Shown one piece after another: positions 33,313 through 42,523 of a stretch of DNA of 64,000 bases. Source of the DNA: Sinomonas cyclohexanicum (GTDB taxonomy: Bacteria; Actinomycetota; Actinomycetes; Actinomycetales; Micrococcaceae); the NCBI RefSeq assembly GCF_020886775.1, contig NZ_AP024525.1:186001-250000 (forward strand), in the 5' to 3' direction. Below the pieces are notes generated by a model. That model had not been told where the DNA came from and made no database searches. It worked only from the letters and a program-made list of their open reading frames with translations. Position 1 is the stretch's first letter, and every line of letters begins with the position of its first letter. The position numbers and the translations under genes are program-made.

Positions 33313-34398
33313 TCAGTGCTGGGGCGCGAGGAGCGAGGCGGCGGCGCGGGCGGTGCTGAGGACGCGATCGTTGGCCTCCGGCGTGCCGATCGAGACGCGC
33401 AGGCCCTCGCCGGGGAATGCCCGGACCGAAATGGCGCGCTCCTCGAAGAGACGTGCAAGGGCCTCCGTGTTGGCCCCGGCGTCCAGCCACAGGAAGTTGG
33501 CCTCGGAGGGCAGGACCGGCAGGCCGGCGTCGAGCATCCCCCTGTAGACCCGGTCGCGCTCGGCGACGAGGGCCTCGATGCGCTCCCCGAGCTCGTCCTC
33601 GGCCGCGAGTGAGGCGACGCCCGCCTCCTGCGCGAGGGCCGTGACCGCGAAGGGGACGGCGACCTTGCCGAGGGTCTCGATCAGCTCGCGGGGGCCGACG
33701 GCGTACCCGAGGCGCAGCCCCGCGAGGCCGTACGCCTTGGAGAACGTGTGCAGCACCGCGACATTGGTGTGCCCGCGGAACAGCTCGATGCCGACGGCGG
33801 TGTCCGGGTGGCGGTTGAAGTGGAGGTATGCCTCGTCGATGACGACCAGGACGTCCGAGGGGACCGCCCGGAGGAACTCGTCGACGGCGGACGCCGTGAG
33901 CACCGTCCCCGTGGGGTTGTTGGGGTTGCAGAGGAAGACGATTCTGGTGCGCGGGGTGATCGCGTCGGCCATGGCTGGGAGGTCGTGGGCGCCGTCGGCC
34001 GCGAGCGGGATGGGCTGGGGGACCGCCCCGGCCACCGTGGCCAGGATCGGGTACGCCTCGAAGGAGCGCCACGCGAACATGACGCTGTCCCCGGGGTCGG
34101 TGGTCGCGTGGATGAGCTGCGAGGCGACCTCCACCGAGCCTGCGCCAAGCCCGATGTTCTCGACGCCGACGCCCCAACGGAGCGCGAGGGCCTCCTTGAG
34201 CCGGTTCGCGGCGATGGAGGGGTAGCGGTGGAGGTCGGCCGCCGCGGCCGCGACCGCGGCAACGACCGACGGAAGCGGCGGGTACGGGTTCTCGTTGGAC
34301 GAGAGCTTGTGCGGCTCGAGCCCGCCCGCCGCTGCGGGGGCGGACCCCTGCCGGTACGGCGGGATCGCGTCGAGTCCTGCGCGCTGGGAGATGGTCAC
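33313..34398 (-). CDS. HisC/PatA-like aromatic amino acid aminotransferase
   Basis: A 361-residue PLP fold-type I class-II aminotransferase: KLSSNENPYPPLPSVV, IGLGAGSVEV, FLCNPNNPTGT, DEAYLHF and TFSKAYGLAGLRLGYAVG, with the Schiff-base lysine in SKAYG. The C-terminal R in GEGLRVSIGT binds the substrate carboxylate. Actinobacterial HisC-like enzymes of this length often act on phenylalanine, tyrosine or tryptophan. GTG 34398 is chosen because TGGAGG precedes it; ATG 34440 lacks a site. First gene of an operon with the TPP enzyme. Confidence 0.83.
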   Translation of the reverse strand: MTISQRAGLDAIPPYRQGSAPAAAGGLEPHKLSSNENPYPPLPSVVAAVAAAAADLHRYPSIAANRLKEALALRWGVGVENIGLGAGSVEVASQLIHATTDPGDSVMFAWRSFEAYPILATVAGAVPQPIPLAADGAHDLPAMADAITPRTRIVFLCNPNNPTGTVLTASAVDEFLRAVPSDVLVVIDEAYLHFNRHPDTAVGIELFRGHTNVAVLHTFSKAYGLAGLRLGYAVGPRELIETLGKVAVPFAVTALAQEAGVASLAAEDELGERIEALVAERDRVYRGMLDAGLPVLPSEANFLWLDAGANTEALARLFEERAISVRAFPGEGLRVSIGTPEANDRVLSTARAAASLLAPQH

Positions 34399-34478
34399 TC
34401 CGGCCTCCAGTGGTGTGTGTGGCCGCGGGGGCCTGTGCATTGCTTGCCACGACCGTAGATGTGAGGGAGGCCACTGGA

Positions 34479-34550
34479 CAAGTTACCTCTCTTGAGCAGC
34501 ACAGAGTGTCGCTTCTGCTAGCTTGATACGGCTCTTGAGGTGGCAAATTG
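34479..34550. promoter_or_regulatory. CTCTTGAG direct repeats within an imperfect inverted repeat
   Basis: CTCTTGAG occurs at 34489-34496 and 34532-34539, 43 bases apart (about four helical turns). The flanks CAAGTTACCTC (34479) and GAGGTGGCAAATTG (to 34550) are roughly inverted. It lies in the divergent promoter between the aminotransferase and MerR genes and may bind a dimeric regulator. Confidence 0.35.
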
Positions 34551-34577
34551 CTCACTACTGACCCGTGTCCTTTGACC

Positions 34578-34592
34578 TTGACGCAACGTCAA
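34578..34592. promoter_or_regulatory. MerR-type palindrome TTGACGCAACGTCAA
   Basis: A 15-base perfect inverted repeat 34 bases before the MerR gene, positioned between a TTGACC-like -35 and a weak -10. This is the expected place for the operator of an autoregulated TipA-like regulator. Confidence 0.5.
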
Positions 34593-34625
34593 CTCTTACG
34601 GTGGTTTAACGCAAGGAGGGAACAC

Positions 34626-35381
34626 ATGGACTGGAGCATCCAGGAAGTCGCCAAGCTCGCGGGGACCACGAGCCGGACGCTGCGCCACTACGGCAGCATC
34701 GGCCTGCTCGAGCCCACCCGCACGGGCCACAACGGCTACCGGTACTACGACGAGGACGCCCTCGTGAGGCTCCAGCGGATCCTCCTGCTCCGCGAGCTCG
34801 GGCTTGGCCTCGAGGCCATCGCGGACGTGCTCGCCCACCAGACCGATCCGGTGCACGCGCTGCGCACGCACTTGGACTGGCTGCGGCAGGAGCGGGAGCG
34901 GCTCGCGCGGCAGGCGCGGGCCGTGGAGATGACCATTCGGCAGATGGAAGGAGGTGGCCAGCTCATGGCACAGGACATGTTCGATGGGTTCGACCACACG
35001 CAGTACAAGGACGAGGTCGAGGAACGCTGGGGCAAGAAGGCCTACGCCGACTCGGATGCGTGGTGGCGGGGCCTCGGCCCCGACGGCCAGAAGGCATGGC
35101 AGGACCGCGTGGCGCAGCTCAGTGCAGACTGGCAGGCCGCCTTTGCGGCCGGGGAGCCGCATGACGGCGCCGCCGCCCAAGCGCTCGCGGCCCGCCACGT
35201 GCAGTGGCTCGCCGGCATCCCCGGCACGCCCGGCTACCCGGACGGCCCCGCGAAGGAGTACGTGCTCGGCCTCGCCGACATGTACGTCGCGGACCCCCGC
35301 TTCGCGAAGAACTACGGCGGGACCGGGGGAGCGGCGTTCGTCCGCGACGCCCTCCACGCGTACGCGGACAGGGAGCTGTAG
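34626..35381 (+). CDS. MerR-family regulator with TipAS antibiotic-recognition domain
   Basis: A 251-residue protein. Residues 1-70 form the MerR HTH (SIQEVAKLAGTTSRTLRHYGSIGLLEPTRTGHNGYRYYDEDALVRLQRI), then a coiled-coil dimerisation helix (about 75-115). The C-terminal TipAS domain (DGFDHTQYKDEVEERWG, SDAWWRGLG, MYVADPRFAKNYGG) covalently binds thiopeptides in TipAL and senses multidrug ligands in relatives. ATG follows AAGGAGGG. A palindrome in its promoter suggests autoregulation. Confidence 0.9.
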   Translation: MDWSIQEVAKLAGTTSRTLRHYGSIGLLEPTRTGHNGYRYYDEDALVRLQRILLLRELGLGLEAIADVLAHQTDPVHALRTHLDWLRQERERLARQARAVEMTIRQMEGGGQLMAQDMFDGFDHTQYKDEVEERWGKKAYADSDAWWRGLGPDGQKAWQDRVAQLSADWQAAFAAGEPHDGAAAQALAARHVQWLAGIPGTPGYPDGPAKEYVLGLADMYVADPRFAKNYGGTGGAAFVRDALHAYADREL

Positions 35382-35395
35382 CAGCTCGGCGCGCA

Positions 35396-35437
35396 GGGGC
35401 GCACGACGGCGGTCGGGAACCCGCCGTCGTGCGCCCC
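35396..35437. repeat. palindrome of the GCACGACGGC family after the MerR gene
   Basis: Perfect 17-bp arms (35396-35412, 35421-35437) with an 8-base loop. Probably serves as terminator. The arm core GCGCACGACGGCGG recurs at 47111, 48682 and 50218. Confidence 0.65.
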
Positions 35438-35597
35438 GTTGGCTGCCATTCCCGGCGGGTTCGGGAAACCGTCATAGGCCGTTCACAGGGACGTAAGGTC
35501 TGACCACAATGCTGGGCGAGGCTCGGTCCGGCCGTCACGCACCTTTCGCTCGGACCGCCTGGGGGTTCTATCCGGCAGTGCGCACTAGGAGCAGCCC

Positions 35598-37676
35598 ATG
35601 ACAAGCCTGAACCGCAGACGTTTCCTCCAGCTCTCAGCCGTGACGACCGCCGGCACTGCGGTCTCCCAGATGCTCGGCCAGAGCATCGCACGTGCAGCCT
35701 CGATCCCTGCGAACCGGGCCACCGGTTCCATCAAGGATGTCGAGCACGTGGTGGTCTTCATGCAGGAGAACCGGGCGTTCGACCACTACTTCGGCACGCT
35801 CAAGGGCGTGCGTGGATTCTCGGATCCGCACCCCGCGGTTCTGCCAGGCGGGAAGAGCGCCTTCTACCAGAACAACGGGACACGGGACGTCCTCCCGTAC
35901 CACCCGACGGCCCCGAACCTGGGCATGCAGTTCATGGAGGACCTCGACCACTCGTGGAAGATGACCCATGAGGCCTTCAACGCGGGCAAGTACGACAAGT
36001 GGCTGCCCGCCAAGTCGGAGGCCACGATGGCCTTCTACGAACGGCGCGACATCCCGTTCCACTTCGCGCTCGCCGACGCCTTCACGGTGTGCGACCAGTA
36101 CCACTGCTCGGTGCTCGGCCCCACGGACCCCAACCGCTACTACATGTTCACGGGAGGCGACGACCCGCACCGGCGGGGAGGAGGCCCGGACCTGTGGAAC
36201 GGCGAGAACGGCTACTGGTGGAGCACCTACCCCGAAGAGCTCGAGAAGGCCGGGGTGAGCTGGAAGGTCTACCAGGACATCGGCGAGGGCCTGGACCCGG
36301 CGCACTACGAGGGCTGGACCGGCAACCCCTACATTGGCAACTACGGCGACAACTCCCTCCTGTACTTCAAGCAGTACCAGAACGCTGCGCCGGGCTCGCC
36401 GCTCTACGAGAAGGCCCGCACCGGGACGAACATCCTCAACGGGCACGACGACCTCTTCCGCATCTTCCGCCAGGACGTCGCCACCGGGACGCTGCCCCAG
36501 GTGTCCTACATCGTGGCGCCCGAGGCCTACACCGAGCACTCGAACTGGCCGCCGAACTACGGCGCGTGGTACGCCGCGAACATCCTGGACATCCTCACGT
36601 CCAACCCCGAGGTGTGGAGCAGGACGGCCGTCTTCTTCATGTACGACGAGAACGACGGCTTCTTCGACCACATCGTCCCGCCGCACCCGAACACGCCCCA
36701 GATCCCGGGCGCGTCCACAGTGACCACGGACGGCGAGTGGTACGACGGGACGCCGACCTCGTACGGCAGCAAGGACGTCCCCGGGCACTTCGGGCTCGGC
36801 GTCCGCGTGCCGATGATCGTGGTCTCGCCGTGGAGCATGGGCGGCTGGGTCTGCTCCGAGACGTTCGACCACACCTCGATCGTCCGCTTCCTCGAGACCC
36901 GCTTCGGCGTCGCCTCACCGAACATCACCCCGTGGCGCCGCGCGGTCTGCGGCGATCTCACGAGCGCCTTCGACTTTTCCGCCGCCGGCGGCACCGTGCC
37001 GGCCCTGCCGGACATGTCGGCGGACCACCCCAGCGCGGCCGACATCGCCAGTGGGAAGAAGTACCCGAACTACGTCCCCACTCCGCCCGCTGCGAACGTC
37101 ATGCCCTCGCAGGAGAAGGGAACGCGGCCGTCCCGCCGGCTCGGCTACGCGCTCGACGTCGAGGCGACGCTCGACGGCGGGAGGCTCACCGCCCGCTGGA
37201 CCAACCGCGGAACATCCGGCGCGCACGTGCAGGTGCGCTCCAACCTCCTGCCGCAGGCGCCGTACTCCTACACGATCGGTGCCGCCGCATCGCTGGACGC
37301 CGCGTGGGCTTTGGGCGCCGAGTATGACGTGCACATGCACGGCCCCAACGGCTGGTACCGCCGTTTCGCCGGCACGACGGCGGCCGCGGACCTCCGGGTG
37401 ACGGTGACGGCCGACGGTGCCGCCCCTCATGCGCAGTTCCGGATCGAGAACGCCGGACCGGCCAAGGCCGAGCTCACGCTCAAGGACGCCTACGGCGCTG
37501 GGTCGCAGTCGCTGTCGCTCAACCCGGGCCAGGGCAAGACGGTCGTGGTCCCGACTCAGGGCGGATGGTACGACCTCACGGTCACCGCCTCGGCCGACCC
37601 CAAGCTCATCCGGGTCCTCGCCGGACGGCTCGAGAACGCCCGCACCCTCACGAGCGACCCCCAGCTGGGCCGCTGA
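35598..37676 (+). CDS. TAT-exported phosphocholine-specific phospholipase C
   Basis: A 692-residue phosphoesterase of the non-haemolytic PLC family. The twin-arginine signal is NRRRFLQ at residues 5-11, followed by a hydrophobic stretch and a probable cleavage after IARA. The catalytic domain starts with EHVVVFMQENRAFDHYFGTLKGVRGFSD (metal/nucleophile region) and has YDENDGFFDHIVPP and LGVRVPMIVVSPWS. The C-terminal 150 residues form the two DUF756-type beta domains typical of PlcH/PlcN. Secreted or cell-surface hydrolysis of phospholipids for phosphate or choline is the likely role. The upstream gap contains palindrome 35396-35437; GTTCACAGGGACGTAAGG near 35479 is a weak Pho-box candidate. 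Confidence 0.9.
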   Translation: MTSLNRRRFLQLSAVTTAGTAVSQMLGQSIARAASIPANRATGSIKDVEHVVVFMQENRAFDHYFGTLKGVRGFSDPHPAVLPGGKSAFYQNNGTRDVLPYHPTAPNLGMQFMEDLDHSWKMTHEAFNAGKYDKWLPAKSEATMAFYERRDIPFHFALADAFTVCDQYHCSVLGPTDPNRYYMFTGGDDPHRRGGGPDLWNGENGYWWSTYPEELEKAGVSWKVYQDIGEGLDPAHYEGWTGNPYIGNYGDNSLLYFKQYQNAAPGSPLYEKARTGTNILNGHDDLFRIFRQDVATGTLPQVSYIVAPEAYTEHSNWPPNYGAWYAANILDILTSNPEVWSRTAVFFMYDENDGFFDHIVPPHPNTPQIPGASTVTTDGEWYDGTPTSYGSKDVPGHFGLGVRVPMIVVSPWSMGGWVCSETFDHTSIVRFLETRFGVASPNITPWRRAVCGDLTSAFDFSAAGGTVPALPDMSADHPSAADIASGKKYPNYVPTPPAANVMPSQEKGTRPSRRLGYALDVEATLDGGRLTARWTNRGTSGAHVQVRSNLLPQAPYSYTIGAAASLDAAWALGAEYDVHMHGPNGWYRRFAGTTAAADLRVTVTADGAAPHAQFRIENAGPAKAELTLKDAYGAGSQSLSLNPGQGKTVVVPTQGGWYDLTVTASADPKLIRVLAGRLENARTLTSDPQLGR

Positions 37677-37681
37677 CCACG

Positions 37682-37711
37682 GTGCCTGGCAGGGGACCCC
37701 CTGCCAGGCAC
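37682..37711. terminator. hairpin after phospholipase C
   Basis: Perfect 14-bp arms (GTGCCTGGCAGGGG at 37682-37695, complement 37698-37711) with a two-base centre. It lies 6 bases after the stop codon. Confidence 0.6.
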
Positions 37712-37777
37712 ATGCTCCGACGCCCTTAACACATCCATGCCCCGCCTGCCCGGGGCACAACCCGAAAGGACATCCCC

Positions 37778-38967
37778 ATGCTCAAGGTGCTCAAGAGCCG
37801 CGCCGCCGGGGCGGTGGTGGCGGTTGCCGCCGCCGTCACGCTGACCGGCACCGCCGCCGTCGCCGCCACAGCAGCCTCTGCTGGAGCTGCCGGCGCGCAC
37901 GCCCAGAGCGGTCCGGACCACGTGTTCGTCATCATGATGGAGAACCACGGCCGCGACCAGATCGTCGGCAACACCGCAGACGCGCCGTTCATCACGTCGC
38001 TGGCCCAGAAGTACAACGAGGCCACCAACTACCACGGTGTGACGCACCCCAGCCTCGTCAACTACCTCGCCGCCATTTCCGGGGACTTCCAGGGCATCTG
38101 GGACGACTGCAAGGCCGGCGCCGACGTCACGTGCGCCCCGGAGGAGTTCGTCCCCGGCTCGGGCGACTCCACCGACACCGCCTCGCTCACGCCTGCCCAG
38201 ATCGCCAGCGCCTCGGCCACGCCGCACATGTTCTCGGGCAAGAACATCGTGGACCAGCTCGAGTCCAGCGGGAAGACGTGGAAGGCGTACATGCAGTCGA
38301 TGCCGTCTGCGGGCTCGAACGTCGAGTACGCGCCGACCGTCGCTACGCCTTCGGGACCGAAGACCGTCAAGCTGTACGCCCAGAAGCACAACCCGTTCAT
38401 GTACTTCTCGGACATCGTGGACAACCCGGCGCGGACGTCCAAGATCGTTCCACTCGAGAACAACCTCTCGAAGGACCTCGCGGACAACACCGTGCCGAAC
38501 TTCGTCTGGATCAGCCCTGACCAGTGCCACGACATGCACGGCGTCTCCCCGTCGAGTGCGGCGCTGGTCGGCTTGCCGTCCTGCGGCTACCCCGATTCGG
38601 GTCTCGACCACGGCGCGATCAAGCTCGGCGATGACTACGTGAAGCAGCAGGTCAACGAGATCATGGACTCGACCACGTGGAAGACCACCAACTCGAGCAT
38701 CGTGCTCGCGTGGGACGAGAACGACTACTCCGGCTACTCGGGCGGCCCCGGCAGCCCGGTGGGTGCCAACGGCACGGTGCTCGGCGGCGGAGACGCCCCC
38801 TTCATCGTGATCAACTCGGCCCCCAGGGCCCGCACAAGACCAGCGGCAAGCTCGCCGACCACTACACGATGCTCTCCACGATCGAGCAGATGTGGCACCT
38901 CGGCTGCCTCGCCAACACCTGCTCGCCGACCACCTCCGGCACGTTCGAGGAGCTCTTCCGCCCGTGA
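37778..38967 (+). pseudogene. secreted phosphoesterase/acid phosphatase, frameshifted (one base short)
   Basis: The first frame has a Sec signal (residues 1 to about 41, AVAAAVTLTGTAAVAATA...AHA) and the phosphoesterase family core: HVFVIMMENHGRDQIVGN, THPSLVNYLAAISG, FVWISPDQCHDMHG, IVLAWDENDYSGY. It leaves frame after DAPFIVINSAP; the expected C-terminus (GPHKTSGKLADHYTMLSTIE...TSGTFEELFRP) continues in another frame to 38967. One extra C in the C5 run 38820-38824 restores a 396-residue protein. Without it the first frame runs on to 39145 as nonsense. It follows phospholipase C and may share its phosphate-scavenging role. Confidence 0.82.
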
Positions 38968-39022
38968 CCGGGGAGCGCCCCCAGCACACCGGCTGAGTGC
39001 AACTCCGCGAGCAGCGGATCAC

Positions 39023-39056
39023 GACGGCCCGCCCCCACCTCGGGGGGCGGGCCGTC
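39023..39056. terminator. bidirectional terminator between phosphoesterase and SDR
   Basis: 13-bp arms GACGGCCCGCCCC (39023-39035) and complement (39044-39056) with an 8-base loop. Placed between convergent genes. Confidence 0.65.
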
Positions 39057-39068
39057 GCTCCTCACTCG

Positions 39069-39869
39069 TCAGGCATGCACAGCAATCGCCTGCTGGAGGC
39101 GGTAGGCGCCGAGCCCGCCGTCGACGCGGATGTCGCTGCCGTTGACCCAGCGCGCGGCGTCCGTGGCCAGGAAGGCGACCACACCGGCGATGGACTGGGG
39201 CGTCGCGGCCCCGCCGGTGAGGTTCATGGCTCCCTCGACCTTCGCCGTTCCGTGGTCCCGCTTGAAGTCATCAAGGATCGGCGTGTTGACCGGGCCCGGG
39301 CTGACAGAGTTCACCCGCACGTGCCGGGGGAGGGCCTCCGCCGCCATGGTCTGCGTCAGGACGCGCACGCACTCCTTCGAGAAGCGGTACGAGTTGTCAG
39401 TCACCTCGGCGTCGTCGGCGACGGACGCGAGGGCTTCCGCAGCGTCCGCGTGTCCGAGGAATGCCTGAATGGACGCGGTCCTCTCGGCCCAGCCGTCGGC
39501 CACGTTGGAGGCGAGGTTGGTGACGAAGCCGTTCTCGCTCACCGCGGGCAGGAGCGCGTCGGTGAAGGCGCGCAGGCCCAGGACGTTGACCCCGAGGACG
39601 GTCTGCCACGGCGCCGTGCCCGGAACCCCGGCGATGTTGGCGATGCCGTCGATCCGCGGCGCGAGCGCACGCACGGACTCGGCGGCCAGCGCGGCGCCCT
39701 CGGGGGTGGAGAGGTCGGCGCGCACCGTGTCAGCGGCGCCCTCTGGCACGTTGCGGTCCACGCCGATCACCCTCGCACCGAGGGCCCGCAGGGCCTCAGC
39801 GGTGGCCGCGCCGATGCCCGAGGCCGATCCGGTGACGACGACGGTCCGTCCAACGAGCTCGTGGTCCAT
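39069..39869 (-). CDS. short-chain dehydrogenase/reductase (SDR)
   Basis: A 266-residue classical SDR. The cofactor motif TGSASGIG starts near residue 13; ADLSTPEG is the usual adenine-contact region. NIAGVPG stands in place of NNAG, and the catalytic YRFSK (YxxxK) lies in NSYRFSKECVRVL. SPGPVNTPILDDF and VDGGLGAYRL end the fold. The arrangement resembles 3-alpha-hydroxysteroid/coniferyl-alcohol dehydrogenase-type SDRs, but the substrate is open. Divergent from the aldehyde dehydrogenase across 213 bp, so it may form an alcohol-aldehyde-acid oxidation pair with it. Confidence 0.88.
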   Translation of the reverse strand: MDHELVGRTVVVTGSASGIGAATAEALRALGARVIGVDRNVPEGAADTVRADLSTPEGAALAAESVRALAPRIDGIANIAGVPGTAPWQTVLGVNVLGLRAFTDALLPAVSENGFVTNLASNVADGWAERTASIQAFLGHADAAEALASVADDAEVTDNSYRFSKECVRVLTQTMAAEALPRHVRVNSVSPGPVNTPILDDFKRDHGTAKVEGAMNLTGGAATPQSIAGVVAFLATDAARWVNGSDIRVDGGLGAYRLQQAIAVHA

Positions 39870-40082
39870 GGGTGCCTCCTGGGGATGATGATCATGCGGC
39901 GGTGACCGCAGGTGGTGGTCTCTGCGACTACTGTCTCTGCGTTGAGACGGCCGGGCAATCCGGGTTTTCCACTGGACGGAGCGCCGCGATTGTCCCGCGG
40001 ACCCGCCGCCGCGACGCTTGGAGCCAGAGAACGGCGGATGGCCCAAAGCGCCACCGCGCGGGTTTTCGCGGAAGGAGCCCTC

Positions 40083-41501
40083 ATGACTGCGACCTACGAG
40101 GTCCACGACCCGGCAACGCTCGAGCTGGTCGGCACCGCGCCGATGCACGGGGCGGACGACGTCGACGCCGCCGTCGCGCGCTCCGTCGCCGCCGGTGCGG
40201 GGTGGGCTGCCGATCGCGGCGCGCGCGGCCGGGCGCTGCGGCTCGCCGCGGCGGCGCTGCGCGCACGCTCGGCCGACATCGGCCGGACGCTCTCGCTCGA
40301 GCAGGGCAAGGTCCTGCGCGAGGCCGTCGGCGAGGTCCTCGTCGCTGCGGACGTGTTCGACTACTACGCGGGGCTCGAATGGGCTGACGAGGAGGAACTC
40401 CCTCAGCGTCAGGGCCGTTCGCTGCGCGTCCAGCGCCGCCCCGTCGGCGTCGTCGCGGCCATCACGCCGTGGAACTTCCCGATCTCCCTGCTGAGCGTCA
40501 AGCTCGCCCCCGCGCTCGCGGCCGGCTGCACGGTCATCGCCAAGCCGTCCCCGACCACGCCGCTGTCCACGATCGCGCTCATCGACGCGGTCGCGGAGTT
40601 CGTCCCTGCCGGCGTGGTCCAGTGGGTCACGGGCCGGCGCGAGGTCAACCGCGCCCTGAGCGAGCATCCGCGTGTCCGCAAGATCTCCTTCACCGGTTCG
40701 ACCGAGGTCGGCGCCGCGATCGCGGCGCAGGCGGCACCGACCGTCAAGCGGGTCACGCTCGAGCTCGGCGGCAACGACCCGGCCATCGTCCTGCCCGACG
40801 CGGACGCCGAGTTCACCGCCGCGGGCATCGTCGGCTCGGCATTCCGCAACGCCGGCCAGGTCTGCATGGCCGTCAAGCGCGTCTTCGTGCCGGCCGCGCG
40901 GGAGGCGGAGTTCGTCGAGGCGATCGCCGCGGAGGCGAGCCGGATCGCCGTCGGCCACGGCATCGCCGTGGGCACCACGATGGGCCCCATGCACAACCGG
41001 TCCCAGCTCGAGCTCGTCGAGGGCCTCGTCCGCGGCGCGCTCGACGCCGGGGCGCGCCTCGCCGCGGGCGGCGGCCGCGGCACCGACCTCCCGGGGTACT
41101 TCCTCGAACCGACCGTGGTGGCCGGGGCGGGATTCACGACGCCGCTCGTCGCACTCGAGCAGTTCGGCGCGGCCCTGCCCGTGGTCGCCTACGAGGACCC
41201 CGACTCCCTGGTGGCCCAGCTCAATGCCCAGGAGTTCGGTCTCGGCGCGTCGGTCTGGACCCCGGACCTCGAACGCGCCGAGGCTCTGGCCGGCACCATC
41301 GAGGCGGGCACGGTGTGGATCAACCAGCACACCCAGGTCGAGCTCGACGCGCCCTTCGGCGGGTGGAAGGCCTCCGGGATCGGCCGCGAGCGCGGGCACT
41401 GGGGGCTCGAGCCGTACCTCGAGCTGCGCACCATCAACGCCCGCGCCCACGCGCCCGCCCAGGCGGCAGCGCCGTCGGCCGCGGCCACTGCGGGGAACTG
41501 A
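40083..41501 (+). CDS. NAD(P)-dependent aldehyde dehydrogenase
   Basis: A 472-residue ALDH: TPWNFPISLLSVKLAPALAAG, FTGSTEVG, the general-base Glu227 in LELGGNDPAIV and the nucleophile Cys261 in NAGQVCMAVKRV, followed by LEPTVV and FGGWKASGIGRERG. Similar to aromatic/aliphatic aldehyde and semialdehyde dehydrogenases. ATG 40083 has GAAGGAG upstream; the longer in-frame extension to 39912 is not convincing. It starts a same-strand run ALDH-MBL-IclR-PDR-P450-MFS. Oxidation of formaldehyde-free aryl aldehydes from this module is plausible. Confidence 0.9.
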   Translation: MTATYEVHDPATLELVGTAPMHGADDVDAAVARSVAAGAGWAADRGARGRALRLAAAALRARSADIGRTLSLEQGKVLREAVGEVLVAADVFDYYAGLEWADEEELPQRQGRSLRVQRRPVGVVAAITPWNFPISLLSVKLAPALAAGCTVIAKPSPTTPLSTIALIDAVAEFVPAGVVQWVTGRREVNRALSEHPRVRKISFTGSTEVGAAIAAQAAPTVKRVTLELGGNDPAIVLPDADAEFTAAGIVGSAFRNAGQVCMAVKRVFVPAAREAEFVEAIAAEASRIAVGHGIAVGTTMGPMHNRSQLELVEGLVRGALDAGARLAAGGGRGTDLPGYFLEPTVVAGAGFTTPLVALEQFGAALPVVAYEDPDSLVAQLNAQEFGLGASVWTPDLERAEALAGTIEAGTVWINQHTQVELDAPFGGWKASGIGRERGHWGLEPYLELRTINARAHAPAQAAAPSAAATAGN

Positions 41502-41513
41502 GGAGGACTGCAC

Positions 41514-42437
41514 ATGGACAACGCAACCACGGGCCTGGAGGTCATCACCCTCGGCACCGCGGCCGGCCCCGCCATCCGCAGCGGCGCGCCCGGCATCGCC
41601 ACGGCGGTAGTGGTCTACGGCGCGCACTACCTCGTCGACTTCGGCCTCGGCTGCACCCGCCAGGCCCAGGCCGCGGGGCTGCGCGGCAAGGATCTTCGCG
41701 CGGCGTTCGTCACGCACCTCCACTCCGATCACGTGGGCGAGCTGCCCGCGTACCTGCTCTGGAACTGGGGCGCGCCGGTCGAGGGATTCGAGCACGATGT
41801 CCCGATCTACGGCCCCGGGCCGGACACGTCCGCCATGGTGTCCTCGATCCTCGCGGCCTACGACTACGACATCCGCATCCGCATCGTGGATGAGGGCCGC
41901 CCGGACCTGAGGAAGATCGTGCGTCCCGTGGACATCCCGCTGCCCGCGGGCATCGCCGCGGCCGGCCCCGAGCACACCCCGGCGATGGAGCCGTTCGCCG
42001 TCTACGAGGATGAGTTCGTCACGGTCACCGCCATCCTCGTCGAGCACCCGCCCGTCTTCCCGGCCTTCGCGTTCCGCTTCGACACCCGGTACGGATCGGT
42101 GGTCATCTCGGGGGACACGACCGAGTGCGCCAACGTCGCCCGGCTGGCCCGCAGCGCGGACCTGCTCGTGCACGAGGCCGTCAACCTCGCGTTCTTCGCC
42201 GAGCGCGACTTCTCGCCCGAGTTCCTCAACCACCAGCAGATCTCCCACACCACCCCTGACGGGGTCGGTCGGATCGCGACGGCGGCGGGCGTTCCGCACG
42301 TCGTGCTCTCACACCTCGCCGGGGTCGCGACCGATGACGAGTGGGCCGACGGCGTGCGGACCGAATTCGCGGGCAAGGTCACCGTGGCGAAGCCCGGCCA
42401 ACGATTCGCGCTCGCGCCAGAGCCGGCCCGCACCTGA
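41514..42437 (+). CDS. metallo-beta-lactamase-fold hydrolase (paralogue of the gene at 22786)
   Basis: A 307-residue MBL protein with THLHSDHVGELPAY (metal motif near residue 67), RYGSVVISGDTTECANVARL, ADLLVHEAVNL, and HVVLSHLAG near residue 268 supplying the last histidine. It begins 12 bases after the ALDH stop with GAGGA as ribosome site. It shares blocks with the MBL protein at 22786, and both are linked to an ADKAVLGL-type transporter. The substrate is unknown. Confidence 0.82.
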   Translation: MDNATTGLEVITLGTAAGPAIRSGAPGIATAVVVYGAHYLVDFGLGCTRQAQAAGLRGKDLRAAFVTHLHSDHVGELPAYLLWNWGAPVEGFEHDVPIYGPGPDTSAMVSSILAAYDYDIRIRIVDEGRPDLRKIVRPVDIPLPAGIAAAGPEHTPAMEPFAVYEDEFVTVTAILVEHPPVFPAFAFRFDTRYGSVVISGDTTECANVARLARSADLLVHEAVNLAFFAERDFSPEFLNHQQISHTTPDGVGRIATAAGVPHVVLSHLAGVATDDEWADGVRTEFAGKVTVAKPGQRFALAPEPART

Positions 42438-42523
42438 CTCCGGCCCGCGAAGGACGCCGTATCGTGGAAGAGCGCCCCTGCGCGAGTGGGGGCGCTCGGT
42501 TCGTTCCTGCGGCATGAGGAGGC

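Noticed and set aside
34578-34592. TTGACGCAACGTCAA as a fourth member of the TGACG-N2-CGTCA set
   Set aside because: The spacer is three bases, not two, and its position fits an autoregulatory MerR operator, so it was kept separate.
37778-39145. 455-residue phosphoesterase with a long C-terminal extension
   Set aside because: Residues after DAPFIVINSAP become Arg/Pro/Ala-rich nonsense while the family C-terminus continues in another frame to 38967; treated as a frameshift.
39069-42299. 1076-residue minus-strand open frame
   Set aside because: Only the last 266 codons (SDR, from ATG 39869) have protein-like sequence; the rest is the antisense of the ALDH and MBL genes, Arg/Gly/Val-rich with no domain.
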